Source of the DNA: Streptomyces sp. NBC_01476
GTDB taxonomy: Bacteria; Actinomycetota; Actinomycetes; Streptomycetales; Streptomycetaceae
Direction: 5' to 3'
DNA: 64,000 nt
NCBI RefSeq assembly: GCF_036227265.1
Contig: NZ_CP109446.1
Coordinates: 3,853,001 to 3,917,000, forward strand
The translations under genes were made by a program, and so were the position numbers. How positions within the stretch are numbered: position 1 is the stretch's first letter; every line of letters starts with the position of its first letter. This document shows, one piece after another, positions 18,640-26,322 of the stretch. The notes below the pieces were generated by a model, which was given only the letters and a program-made list of their open reading frames with translations, had not been told where the DNA came from and did not search any database.

Positions 18640-19172
18640 GGAGTTCCACCTTTCGTCGGGGGATGACCGGCGCACGCCCCGTTTTTCACTATGCAAGGCG
18701 GTCGCGGGCCGGTCCGGCCGATGCCCGGCCTTCACCGGAACGGATGAACACGAGGCCCGCCGGGGGGCGTTGCGCCCCTCCGCACCCCCGCGCGCCCCGG
18801 ACCGGGGCAGCCCCTCCGCCGACACTCCAGGCGGCCCCCGTGGACCCTCGGGGCGGCCCCGCGGCCCATCGGGGCGGTGCTCCCGCCGGCCCTCCGCGCC
18901 TGCCCCACGCGCCCGGAACCGGCCGCAGCATCGAATCTTGCAGGAGAAAGTTACTGATTCGGCAAAGCCGCGCACGGATATTGCGCACCGGTGTCCGCGA
19001 GATTACGGTTCCCCTTGCGTTGCCGCCCCTCCCGCACTCCCCTGCACCCGGCCCGCGCACCACCCCCCACCCCCCACCGGCCCGCGTACGGCCGCGCCAC
19101 GCCGCTCCACCCCCCGCTTGACGGCGGTGCCACCTGTGCAGGCCCGGCATTCCGCGTCGAAAGGAGCACCCG
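18640..19172. other. 533-base divergent intergenic region
   Basis: No gene is seen. It must hold promoters for the EF-hand protein (minus) and the GH87-like enzyme (plus). Very C-rich on the plus strand around 18770-18910 and 19020-19120. A less GC-rich stretch at 18935-19010 is the likeliest promoter site for the plus-strand gene. AAAGGAG at 19160 is that gene's ribosome site. No TGAGAGCGCTCTCA-like operator is present. Confidence 0.4.
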
Positions 19173-22100
19173 ATGTTCCCGTCGTTCCGAGAACTCAGCA
19201 GACTCGGCCGCTACCGCAGAGGCAGAGGTCAGCGCAGGCTCAGGCTCAGGGTCAGGAAGGCGGTGGCCGTCGGCGGCGTCACCGCGCTGCTGTCGGCCGC
19301 CGGCGTCCTCGCCCTCTCCGCACCGGCCGCCGTCGCCGCGGCCACCGGCGGAAACGGCGCGAGTCTGCCGTACGTCGAGGTCCAGGCGGAGAACTCCGCC
19401 ACCAACGGAGCGGTGATCGGCCCGAGTTTCACAGCCGGCCAGCTCGCCGACGAGGCGTCGTACCGCAAGGCCGTGACCTTGCAGGGCACCGGCGCGTACG
19501 TCTCCTTCACCACGCCGGTGGCGACCAACTCGATCGACTTCCGGTACAGCATCCCGGACGGTGCGGGCGGCGCGGTCTACACCGCCCCGCTCTCGCTCTA
19601 CATCGACGGCGTCAAGCAGCCCGACTTCACCCTGACGAACGCGTACAGCTGGTACTACGGCAGCTACCCGTTCACCAACTCCCCGGGCAGCAACCCGCAC
19701 CACTTCTACGACGAGGCGCACCGGCTGCTCCCGCAGTCCTATCCGGCCGGCACCACCTTCAAGCTGCAGGTCGACGCGGGCGACACCGCGTCCTCCTACA
19801 CCCTCGACTTCGCCGACTTCGAGCAGGTGGGCGCGGCCCTGCCGCAGCCCTCGGGGTCGGTCTCGGTGACCAGCAAGGGCGCCGACGCGAGCGGCGCCGG
19901 TGACTCGACCGCGGCCTTCAACGCGGCGATCAGCGCGGCCGGCGCCGGCGGCACGGTGTGGATACCGCCGGGCACGTACAACATCCCCGGGCACATCGCG
20001 GTCAACAACGTGACGGTGGCCGGCGCCGGCATGTGGTACTCCACGGTCACCGGTACGGCGCCCGGCTTCTACGGCAACTCCGCGCCGTCCCCGAGCAGCA
20101 ATGTGCGTCTGCAGAACTTCGCGATCTTCGGCAACGTCCAGGAGCGCGACGACTCCGCCCAGGTCAACGGCATCGGCGGCGCGCTGAGCAACTCGACCGT
20201 CTCCAGCGTCTGGATCGACCACCTCAAGGTCGGCGCGTGGATGGACGGACCGATGGACAAGCTGACCTTCACCGGGATGCGGATCCGCGACACCACCGCC
20301 GACGGCATCAACTTCCACGGCGGCGTGACCAATTCGACGGTCACCAACAGCGAGATCCGCAACACCGGTGACGACGGCATCGCGACCTGGGCGGACTCCG
20401 GGCTGGGCGCGGACGCCAACGACACGATCTCCGACAACACGGTGGAGACCCAGATCCTCGCCAACGGCATCGCCATCTACGGCGGCCACGACAACACCGT
20501 CAGCGGCAATCTGGTGCAGGACACCGGCCTCGCCCAGGGCGGCGGCATCCATGTCGGGCAGCGCTTCACCTCCACCCCGGTCGGCACCACCACGATCTCC
20601 GGCAACACCCTGATCAGGGACGGCAGTCTCGACCCCAACTGGCAGTTCGGCGTGGGCGCGCTGTGGTTCGACGGCAGCCAGGGCGCGATCACCGGACCGA
20701 TCAACGTGACCAACGCGCTGATCCAGCAGAGCCCTTACGAAGCGGTCCAGTGGGTCGAGGGCACGGTCAGCGGGGTCAATCTCAGCAATGTGACCATCGC
20801 CGGCGCGGGCACCTTCGCCCTGCAGGAACAGACCGGCGGCGCCGCGACGTTCACCAATGTCACGGCCACCGGGATCGGCGCCTCGTCACCGGTCTACAGC
20901 TGTGAGGGCGGCAACTTCCAGGTCACCGACGGCGGCGGCAACTCCGGCATCAGCGGTACGCCGCTGTGCGGCGGCTTCCCCGCCCCGGTCTTCCCGCCCT
21001 ACCCGCCGACCGGGGTGACCGCGAACCCGAGCGCGCTCAACTTCGGCTCGGTCGCCACCGGTACGACCAGCGCGGCGCAGACCGTCACCGTCAGCAACCC
21101 GACCGGCGCGGCGGCGGCGGTCGCCGCGGTCTCCACCGGCGGTGACTTCTCGCAGACCAACACCTGCGGCTCGTCGATCCCGGCGAACGGCTCGTGCACC
21201 GTCAGCGTCAGGTTCGCACCGACCGCGAACGGTGACCGCAGCGGCACCCTGACCGTCAACGCGGGCGGGAACACCAGCACGGTGAGCCTGTCCGGGACCG
21301 GCATCGCGCCGGGACCGGTGCTGAACACCAACCCGGCGAGTCTCTCGTTCGCCGGCACCGTGGTCGGCTCACCGGCCGCCACGCAGACCGTGACGGTGAC
21401 CAACTCCGGCACCTCGGCGGCCACCGTCTCGGGCGTCACGGCGACCGGTGACTTCAGCCAGACCAACAACTGCGCGGCGCTCGCGGTCGGTTCGTCCTGC
21501 ACCGTCACGGTCGGCTTCAAGCCCACCGCGGGCGGCGCCCGCAGCGGCAGCCTGACCGTCACCAGCAACGCCAACAACAGCCCGGCCACTGTCGCGCTGA
21601 GCGGCAGCGGCATCGACAGCACCACCGACATCGCGGCCGGCCGTCCGGCGACCGCCAGTTCCGGCAACGCCCCGTACGTGGCCGCGAACATCACCGACAC
21701 CGACGCCTCGACGTACTGGGAGAGCGCCGCCTCGTTCCCGCAGTGGGCGCAGGTCGACCTCGGCCAGAGCTACAGCGTCGGCAAGGTCACTCTCCGGCTC
21801 CCGCCGTCGGCGGCATGGGCGACCCGCACCGAGACCCTGTCGGTCCAGGGGTCCACCAACGGGACGGACTTCGCCACGCTGGCCGCCTCGGCCGGGCGCA
21901 CCTTCGACCCCAGTGCCAACAACAACACGGTGAGCATCACCTTCACGCCCGGCACCGCCCGGTACGTACGGGTGAACATCACCGCCAACACCGGCTGGTC
22001 CGCGGCCCAGTTGTCGGGTCTCCAGGTCTTCCCGAGCGGGGGCGGCACCGGCCCGGCCACCGGAACGCTGACCGCCGACCCGGGCTCGCTCACCTTCGGC

Positions 22101-22784
22101 AGCCTGGCACCGGGCAGCACCAGCGCGGCGCAGAGCGTCACGGTGACCAACACCGGCACCGCGGCGGCCGGCGTCTCCTCCGTCGCCACCAGCGGTGACT
22201 TCACGCAGACCAACACCTGCGGGACGTCGGTCGCGGCGGGAGCCTCGTGCACGGTGAGCGTGAAGTTCACGCCGACCGCGGCAGGTGCCCGCACCGGCAG
22301 CCTCACCATCACCGGCAACGCGTCGAACAGCCCGACCACGGTCGCGCTGGCGGGCACCGGCACCGGCACGGTGAGCACCAATCTGGCGGCCGGGAAACCG
22401 ACCAGCGAGTCCAGCCACGCCGACGTGTATTCCTCGTCGAATGTGACGGACGGCAACCAGAACACCTACTGGGAGAGCGCCAACAACGCCTTCCCGCAGT
22501 GGGTGCAGGTGGACCTCGGCTCGGCGCAGAGCGTCTCCCGCGTCGTGCTGCAGCTCCCCGCCACCTGGGGCGCCCGCAACGAGACGTTCTCGGTGACCGG
22601 CAGCACCGACAACTCCGCCTTCACCACCGTGAAGGCGTCGGCCACCTACGCCTTCACCCCGTCCGGCAACACCGTCACCATCACCTTCCCGGCGTCCTCC
22701 CAGCGCTACCTGCGGGTGAACGTCACCGGCAACACCGGCTGGCCGGCCGGCCAGTTCTCCGAGGTGCAGGTCTGGAACGTCTGA
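19173..22784 (+). CDS. Secreted multidomain alpha-1,3-glucanase-like glycoside hydrolase (GH87 type)
   Basis: Exported protein of 1203 residues. An Arg-rich signal peptide ends near residue 55. Domains in order: a CBM6/35-like jelly roll (about 65-220); a right-handed beta-helix (about 225-600) with a pectate-lyase-like N-cap; two ASH-type Ig-like domains (each opening PSALNFG or PASLSFA); an F5/8C discoidin domain; a third ASH domain; and a second discoidin. In the helix, Asp377 (ADGINFHGG) and Asp400-Asp401 (NTGDDG) have the 23/24 residue spacing of the GH87 alpha-1,3-glucanase catalytic triad as I recall it. The likely substrate is fungal wall or dental-type alpha-1,3-glucan. The start is fixed by AAAGGAG. 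Confidence 0.78.
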   Translation: MFPSFRELSRLGRYRRGRGQRRLRLRVRKAVAVGGVTALLSAAGVLALSAPAAVAAATGGNGASLPYVEVQAENSATNGAVIGPSFTAGQLADEASYRKAVTLQGTGAYVSFTTPVATNSIDFRYSIPDGAGGAVYTAPLSLYIDGVKQPDFTLTNAYSWYYGSYPFTNSPGSNPHHFYDEAHRLLPQSYPAGTTFKLQVDAGDTASSYTLDFADFEQVGAALPQPSGSVSVTSKGADASGAGDSTAAFNAAISAAGAGGTVWIPPGTYNIPGHIAVNNVTVAGAGMWYSTVTGTAPGFYGNSAPSPSSNVRLQNFAIFGNVQERDDSAQVNGIGGALSNSTVSSVWIDHLKVGAWMDGPMDKLTFTGMRIRDTTADGINFHGGVTNSTVTNSEIRNTGDDGIATWADSGLGADANDTISDNTVETQILANGIAIYGGHDNTVSGNLVQDTGLAQGGGIHVGQRFTSTPVGTTTISGNTLIRDGSLDPNWQFGVGALWFDGSQGAITGPINVTNALIQQSPYEAVQWVEGTVSGVNLSNVTIAGAGTFALQEQTGGAATFTNVTATGIGASSPVYSCEGGNFQVTDGGGNSGISGTPLCGGFPAPVFPPYPPTGVTANPSALNFGSVATGTTSAAQTVTVSNPTGAAAAVAAVSTGGDFSQTNTCGSSIPANGSCTVSVRFAPTANGDRSGTLTVNAGGNTSTVSLSGTGIAPGPVLNTNPASLSFAGTVVGSPAATQTVTVTNSGTSAATVSGVTATGDFSQTNNCAALAVGSSCTVTVGFKPTAGGARSGSLTVTSNANNSPATVALSGSGIDSTTDIAAGRPATASSGNAPYVAANITDTDASTYWESAASFPQWAQVDLGQSYSVGKVTLRLPPSAAWATRTETLSVQGSTNGTDFATLAASAGRTFDPSANNNTVSITFTPGTARYVRVNITANTGWSAAQLSGLQVFPSGGGTGPATGTLTADPGSLTFGSLAPGSTSAAQSVTVTNTGTAAAGVSSVATSGDFTQTNTCGTSVAAGASCTVSVKFTPTAAGARTGSLTITGNASNSPTTVALAGTGTGTVSTNLAAGKPTSESSHADVYSSSNVTDGNQNTYWESANNAFPQWVQVDLGSAQSVSRVVLQLPATWGARNETFSVTGSTDNSAFTTVKASATYAFTPSGNTVTITFPASSQRYLRVNVTGNTGWPAGQFSEVQVWNV

Positions 22785-22796
22785 CCTGACCGCCCC

Positions 22797-22838
22797 GTGC
22801 GCGGTTCCCGCCCTCCGTCGGGGGCGGGACCCGCGCAC
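22797..22838. terminator. Bidirectional hairpin after the GH87-like gene
   Basis: GTGCGCGGTTCCCGCCC (22797-22813) pairs with GGGCGGGACCCGCGCAC (22822-22838) with one G-T pair. It lies between convergent genes. Confidence 0.7.
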
Positions 22839-22855
22839 GTCAGGAGAGCGACCTG

Positions 22856-23539
22856 TCAGACCTTCGCCGCCGCGAGGGCGGCCTTGATCTCGTCCGCGGA
22901 GGCCGGGCCCGCGGGCACCTCCATGAAGTTCGCCACCGAGCCCTGCGCGTACGGCGGCCCGTAGGCCGGGGTGCCCGGCTCGAAGCGGCGGCCCTCGTCG
23001 AGCGGTCCTGCGTCCACCGCGTCATACCCCAGCAGGTCCAGCAGCTCGGTGGCGTGCGCCTTGGCGTCCGCGTCGTCGCCCGCGATCGGCAGCGAGGTGC
23101 GGTCGGCGGCACCGGCCGGGCGGGGCAGGGCCGCGAGGTGCTTGAAGAAGATGTTGTTGAACGCCTTCACCACGTGCGCATCGGGAAGGTGGTCCTGGAG
23201 CAGCCGGCTCGTGGTCTTCTCGCCCGAGTCGAGCGCGGCGATGTCGCCGTCGCGCTGCGGGTAGTAGTTCCCGGTGTCCAGCACCGTCTTCCCGGCCAGC
23301 GGCTCCTGCGGTACCTGCCCGATGGCCCGCACCGGGATGGTCACCACCACCCAGTCCCCGGCCGCCGCGGCCTCGGCCGCGGTGCCCGCACGGGCCCGCG
23401 GGCCCAGCTCCGCCACCAGGCCGGCGAGGGTTTCCGGTCCCCGCGAGTTGCTGAGCACCACGTCGAGGCCGGCGTCCACGGCCAGCCGCGCGAGGGTGCT
23501 TCCGATGTGTCCACTGCCGATGAGTCCCAAAGTCGCCAT
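22856..23539 (-). CDS. F420/NADP oxidoreductase-like protein
   Basis: Rossmann protein of 227 residues related to NADPH:F420 reductase (Npd family). The loop GLIGSGHIGSTLA is at the N-terminus, followed by SNSRGPE, which would contact the NADP phosphate. ETLAGLV and AFNNIFF match the family. Many relatives are annotated only as NAD(P)-binding proteins, so F420 use is not certain. The stop lies 18 bases from the terminator shared with the GH87-like gene. The start is 19 bases from the stop of the ABC/PP2C fusion, so the two may be co-transcribed. Confidence 0.82.
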   Translation of the reverse strand: MATLGLIGSGHIGSTLARLAVDAGLDVVLSNSRGPETLAGLVAELGPRARAGTAAEAAAAGDWVVVTIPVRAIGQVPQEPLAGKTVLDTGNYYPQRDGDIAALDSGEKTTSRLLQDHLPDAHVVKAFNNIFFKHLAALPRPAGAADRTSLPIAGDDADAKAHATELLDLLGYDAVDAGPLDEGRRFEPGTPAYGPPYAQGSVANFMEVPAGPASADEIKAALAAAKV

Positions 23540-23558
23540 ACAGACGGGAACGATCTCT

Positions 23559-25412
23559 TCAGCGGATGTGTTCCGCCGCGGTGCCGCTCAGCGGAAGCCG
23601 CTGCTCCGCCCAGATGATCTTTCCGCCGGGGGTGTACCGCGTCCCCCAGTGCTCGGCGAGCTGCGCGACCAGGAACAGCCCCCGGCCGCCCTCGTCGGTG
23701 GTGGCCGCGTAGCGCAGGTGCGGTGAGGTGTTGCTGGCGTCCGCGACCTCGCAGATCAGCGTGCGCTCGCGGAGCAGCCGGACGTGGATCGGGCCGGTGG
23801 CGTACCGGATCGCGTTGGTGACCAGTTCGCTGAGGATCAGCTCGGTGGTGAACGCCAGGTCGTCCAGCCCCCACTCGGCCAGCCGCCGGGTGGCGTCCTC
23901 ACGGACCGCCCCGACGGCGGCCGGGTCGGCGGGGACGTCCCAGTCGGCGGTGCGGTCGGCGGGCAGCACCCTGGTACGGGCGATGAGCAGGGCTATGTCG
24001 TCGCGGGGGTTCTCCGGCAGCAGCGCTTCGAGCACCGACCTGCAGGTCTCCTCGGGCGTACGGCCCGGCCCGGTCAGCGCCTTGCGGAGCAGTTCCAGGC
24101 CGACATCGATGTCCCGCCTGCGGTCCTCGACCAGACCGTCCGTGTAGAGCACCAGGCGGCTGTCCTCGGGCAGTTCCCGCTCCACCGACTCGAAGGGCAG
24201 GCCGCCGAGGCCCAGCGGCGGGCCGGCCGGCACGTCGAGGAACTCGACGCTGCCGTCGGGGTGCACCAGGCCGGGCGGCAGATGGCCGGCCCTGGCCAGC
24301 TGGCAGCGGCGGGTGACCGGGTCGTAGATCGCGTAGAGGCAGGTCGCGCCGGCGATCGGGGCGCCGCCGGCCGGCTCCTCGTCCTTGTCGATCCGGCCCA
24401 CCAGGTCGTCGAGGTGGGCGAGGAGCTCTTCGGGCGGCAGGTCGAGCATGGAGAAGTTGTGCACCGCGGTCCGCAGCCGCCCCATGGTCGCGGCGGCGTG
24501 CATGCCGTGCCCCACGATGTCGCCGACGACCAGTGCCACCCGCGCGCCCGGCAGCGGGATGACGTCGAACCAGTCGCCGCCGACGCCGGCCTGCGCGGGC
24601 AGATAGCGGTAGGCGACGTCCAGCGCGTCCTGCTCCGGCAGCCCGTGCGGCAGCAGGCTCTGCTGGAGGTTGACGGCCGCCGCGTGGTTGCCGGTGATGG
24701 CCGAGTCGAGCTGCTCCTGGGTGGTGTACTTCGTGTCGAAGACGCCGCGGTTGCGGCCGACCCGCAGCACCGCGACCCGGTCCGCGACCGACCGCACCTC
24801 GTCCATCTCATGGCTGACCAGGAGCACGCCGAGGCCCTGGTCGCGCAGCCGCTGGACGAGTTCCAGCACGATGGCGGCCTGGCTGGGGCCGAGCGCCGCG
24901 GTGGGCTCGTCGAGGATGACGAGTTCGGGTTCGCCGATCAGCGCCCGGGCGATGGCGACGCCCTGCCGCTGGGCGGCCGACAGGGAAGCGACCGGCACCC
25001 GCAGGCTGGGGACGCGGACGGTCAGCGATTCGAGCAGCACCCGGGAGCGCTTCTCCATCCCGACCTCGTTGAGCATGCCGAAGCGGCGCAGCGGCCGGCC
25101 GAGGAAGAGATTGTCGACGGTGTCGAGGTTGTCGCAGAGCGCGAGGTCCTGGTGGATGGTGGCGATGCCGAGCTGCTGGGCGTCCAGCGGGCGGCGGATA
25201 TCGACCGGCCTGCCCTTCCACTCGATGGTCCCGGTGTCCGGCGGGAAGACCCCGCAGATCGCGTTGACCAGGGTGGACTTGCCGGCGCCGTTGCTGCCGA
25301 CCAGGCCGACCGCCTCACCGACACCGATCTCCAGGTCGACCTCGCAGAGCGCCTGTACGGCGCCGAACCGCTTGGAGACCCCACGCACGGTCAGCAGGGG
25401 ACTGCCGCTCAC
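23559..25412 (-). CDS. Fusion of sugar-type ABC ATPase, PP2C phosphatase (SpoIIE) and HATPase anti-sigma kinase
   Basis: One uninterrupted frame of 617 residues. Residues 5-241 form a complete RbsA-type ABC ATPase: Walker A GSNGAGKST (39-47), Q-loop Gln88, signature LSAAQRQ (144-150, where LSGGQ is usual), Walker B with Asp168-Glu169, and His201. The linker is only about 8 residues. A PP2C/SpoIIE phosphatase follows (about 245-470), with its metal motifs GGDWFD (278-283) and GDIVGHG (297-303). An RsbW-like HATPase domain (about 490-610) has the N-box ELVTNAIRYA. GTG 25412 is chosen for the GGAGG seven bases upstream. No permease or binding protein is nearby, so the ABC part is probably a sensor or regulator and not a pump motor. 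Confidence 0.88.
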   Translation of the reverse strand: MSGSPLLTVRGVSKRFGAVQALCEVDLEIGVGEAVGLVGSNGAGKSTLVNAICGVFPPDTGTIEWKGRPVDIRRPLDAQQLGIATIHQDLALCDNLDTVDNLFLGRPLRRFGMLNEVGMEKRSRVLLESLTVRVPSLRVPVASLSAAQRQGVAIARALIGEPELVILDEPTAALGPSQAAIVLELVQRLRDQGLGVLLVSHEMDEVRSVADRVAVLRVGRNRGVFDTKYTTQEQLDSAITGNHAAAVNLQQSLLPHGLPEQDALDVAYRYLPAQAGVGGDWFDVIPLPGARVALVVGDIVGHGMHAAATMGRLRTAVHNFSMLDLPPEELLAHLDDLVGRIDKDEEPAGGAPIAGATCLYAIYDPVTRRCQLARAGHLPPGLVHPDGSVEFLDVPAGPPLGLGGLPFESVERELPEDSRLVLYTDGLVEDRRRDIDVGLELLRKALTGPGRTPEETCRSVLEALLPENPRDDIALLIARTRVLPADRTADWDVPADPAAVGAVREDATRRLAEWGLDDLAFTTELILSELVTNAIRYATGPIHVRLLRERTLICEVADASNTSPHLRYAATTDEGGRGLFLVAQLAEHWGTRYTPGGKIIWAEQRLPLSGTAAEHIR

Positions 25413-25557
25413 GGGAACCACCTCCAAGACCGGGCCGGTCCTGTGCACGCCGGCGTGAGACCTGAGTTTGCCCGGGAGAGCCGGCAAGCGCACCGGGGAC
25501 GCAGAGAAAAGTCCCGGGAAGTGCGAAGTCACCGCCGTACGAGGGGGATACGGGCGG

Positions 25558-25953
25558 TCACGCCTCTTCCATGATCGTCGCCAGTTCGGCGTCCAGGCTC
25601 CTGGCGATGTGCGGCTCGTCGTGCGAGGCGAAGGCCCGTACCCGGCTGACGAAGAACCCGATGTCCCGTGCCGGGAAGCGCACCCGGGCGCCGAAGGAGG
25701 TCGCGAGCACCACCTCGACCAGCGGCTCCGCGCCCCGCAGGGGACGGACCCTGATGTCGCCCTCCCCGGCCGGGCCGACCAGGCCCTGGCTGAGCAGTTC
25801 CCAGGCGAAGGTCCAGCCGACCGCGACGCCGTCCGGTCCGCGCAGCACCATGTTCACCGCGAGGCAGTCACGCGGCCGGTAGACCAGGTCGGCGGTCACC
25901 ACGGCCGCTTCGTCGCCCGGCAGATCCACGCATCCCGTTGTTCTGACTTCCAC
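25558..25953 (-). CDS. SsgA-like sporulation/cell division regulator (SALP)
   Basis: Protein of 131 residues of the SsgA/SsgB family, which exists only in morphologically complex actinomycetes and helps place FtsZ and peptidoglycan enzymes at septa. Family features are ADLVYRPRDCLAVNMVL, VGWTFAWELL and RVRFPARDIGFFVSRV. The start is GTG 25953, preceded by GGGGAGGGAG. The fusion gene starts 145 bases downstream on the same strand, so a link between development and the phosphatase/anti-sigma module is plausible. The exact SALP type (SsgA to SsgG) cannot be fixed by eye. Confidence 0.9.
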   Translation of the reverse strand: MEVRTTGCVDLPGDEAAVVTADLVYRPRDCLAVNMVLRGPDGVAVGWTFAWELLSQGLVGPAGEGDIRVRPLRGAEPLVEVVLATSFGARVRFPARDIGFFVSRVRAFASHDEPHIARSLDAELATIMEEA

Positions 25954-26195
25954 CGGACCACTCCCTCCCCACCCGCACCGGCCCGCGGTCTGTCCGTGGC
26001 CCGCAGTTCAAGCAGCGTCTGTCCAGCCGCCGGCATTCCAAACAAGGCTGCCCCGGCGGTTTTCGCGCGCGGTGCCCTCTCGCACGTGGCGGCCACCAGG
26101 TGGAGCCGCCAGGTGCCGCGGGCGGGGCCAACCCGGGTAGCACACCCTCAAGTCGCCCCGGCCATCCCAATGTTCCGTAAACGTTGCCGGGTCCC

Positions 26196-26241
26196 TTGAC
26201 AGGGCTCGGAGCGGAGGAACACTCTCCTGAGAGCGCTCTCA
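26196..26241 (+). promoter_or_regulatory. Candidate promoter with LacI-family operator for the GH16 gene
   Basis: TTGACA at 26196-26201 is a possible -35. A weak -10 follows near 26219-26225. Immediately after lies TGAGAGCGCTCTCA (26228-26241), a perfect 14-base palindrome. It closely resembles the CebR-type LacI operator TGGGAGCGCTCCCA of Streptomyces, so repression by a sugar-responsive LacI regulator, relieved by glucan oligosaccharides, is likely. No lacI gene is in the window. The rest of 25954-26322 shows no gene. Confidence 0.75.
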
Positions 26242-26322
26242 CACACCTCACCCCCCACTCCAGCGCGCCCCGTTCCGGCCGGACGTGACGCGCTGAACCC
26301 CCACAGAGGAGAAGGAGTACGC

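Noticed and set aside
25954..26195. Extra small gene upstream of the GH16 gene
   Set aside because: Short frames there lack ribosome sites and plausible codon use. The region reads as promoter DNA.
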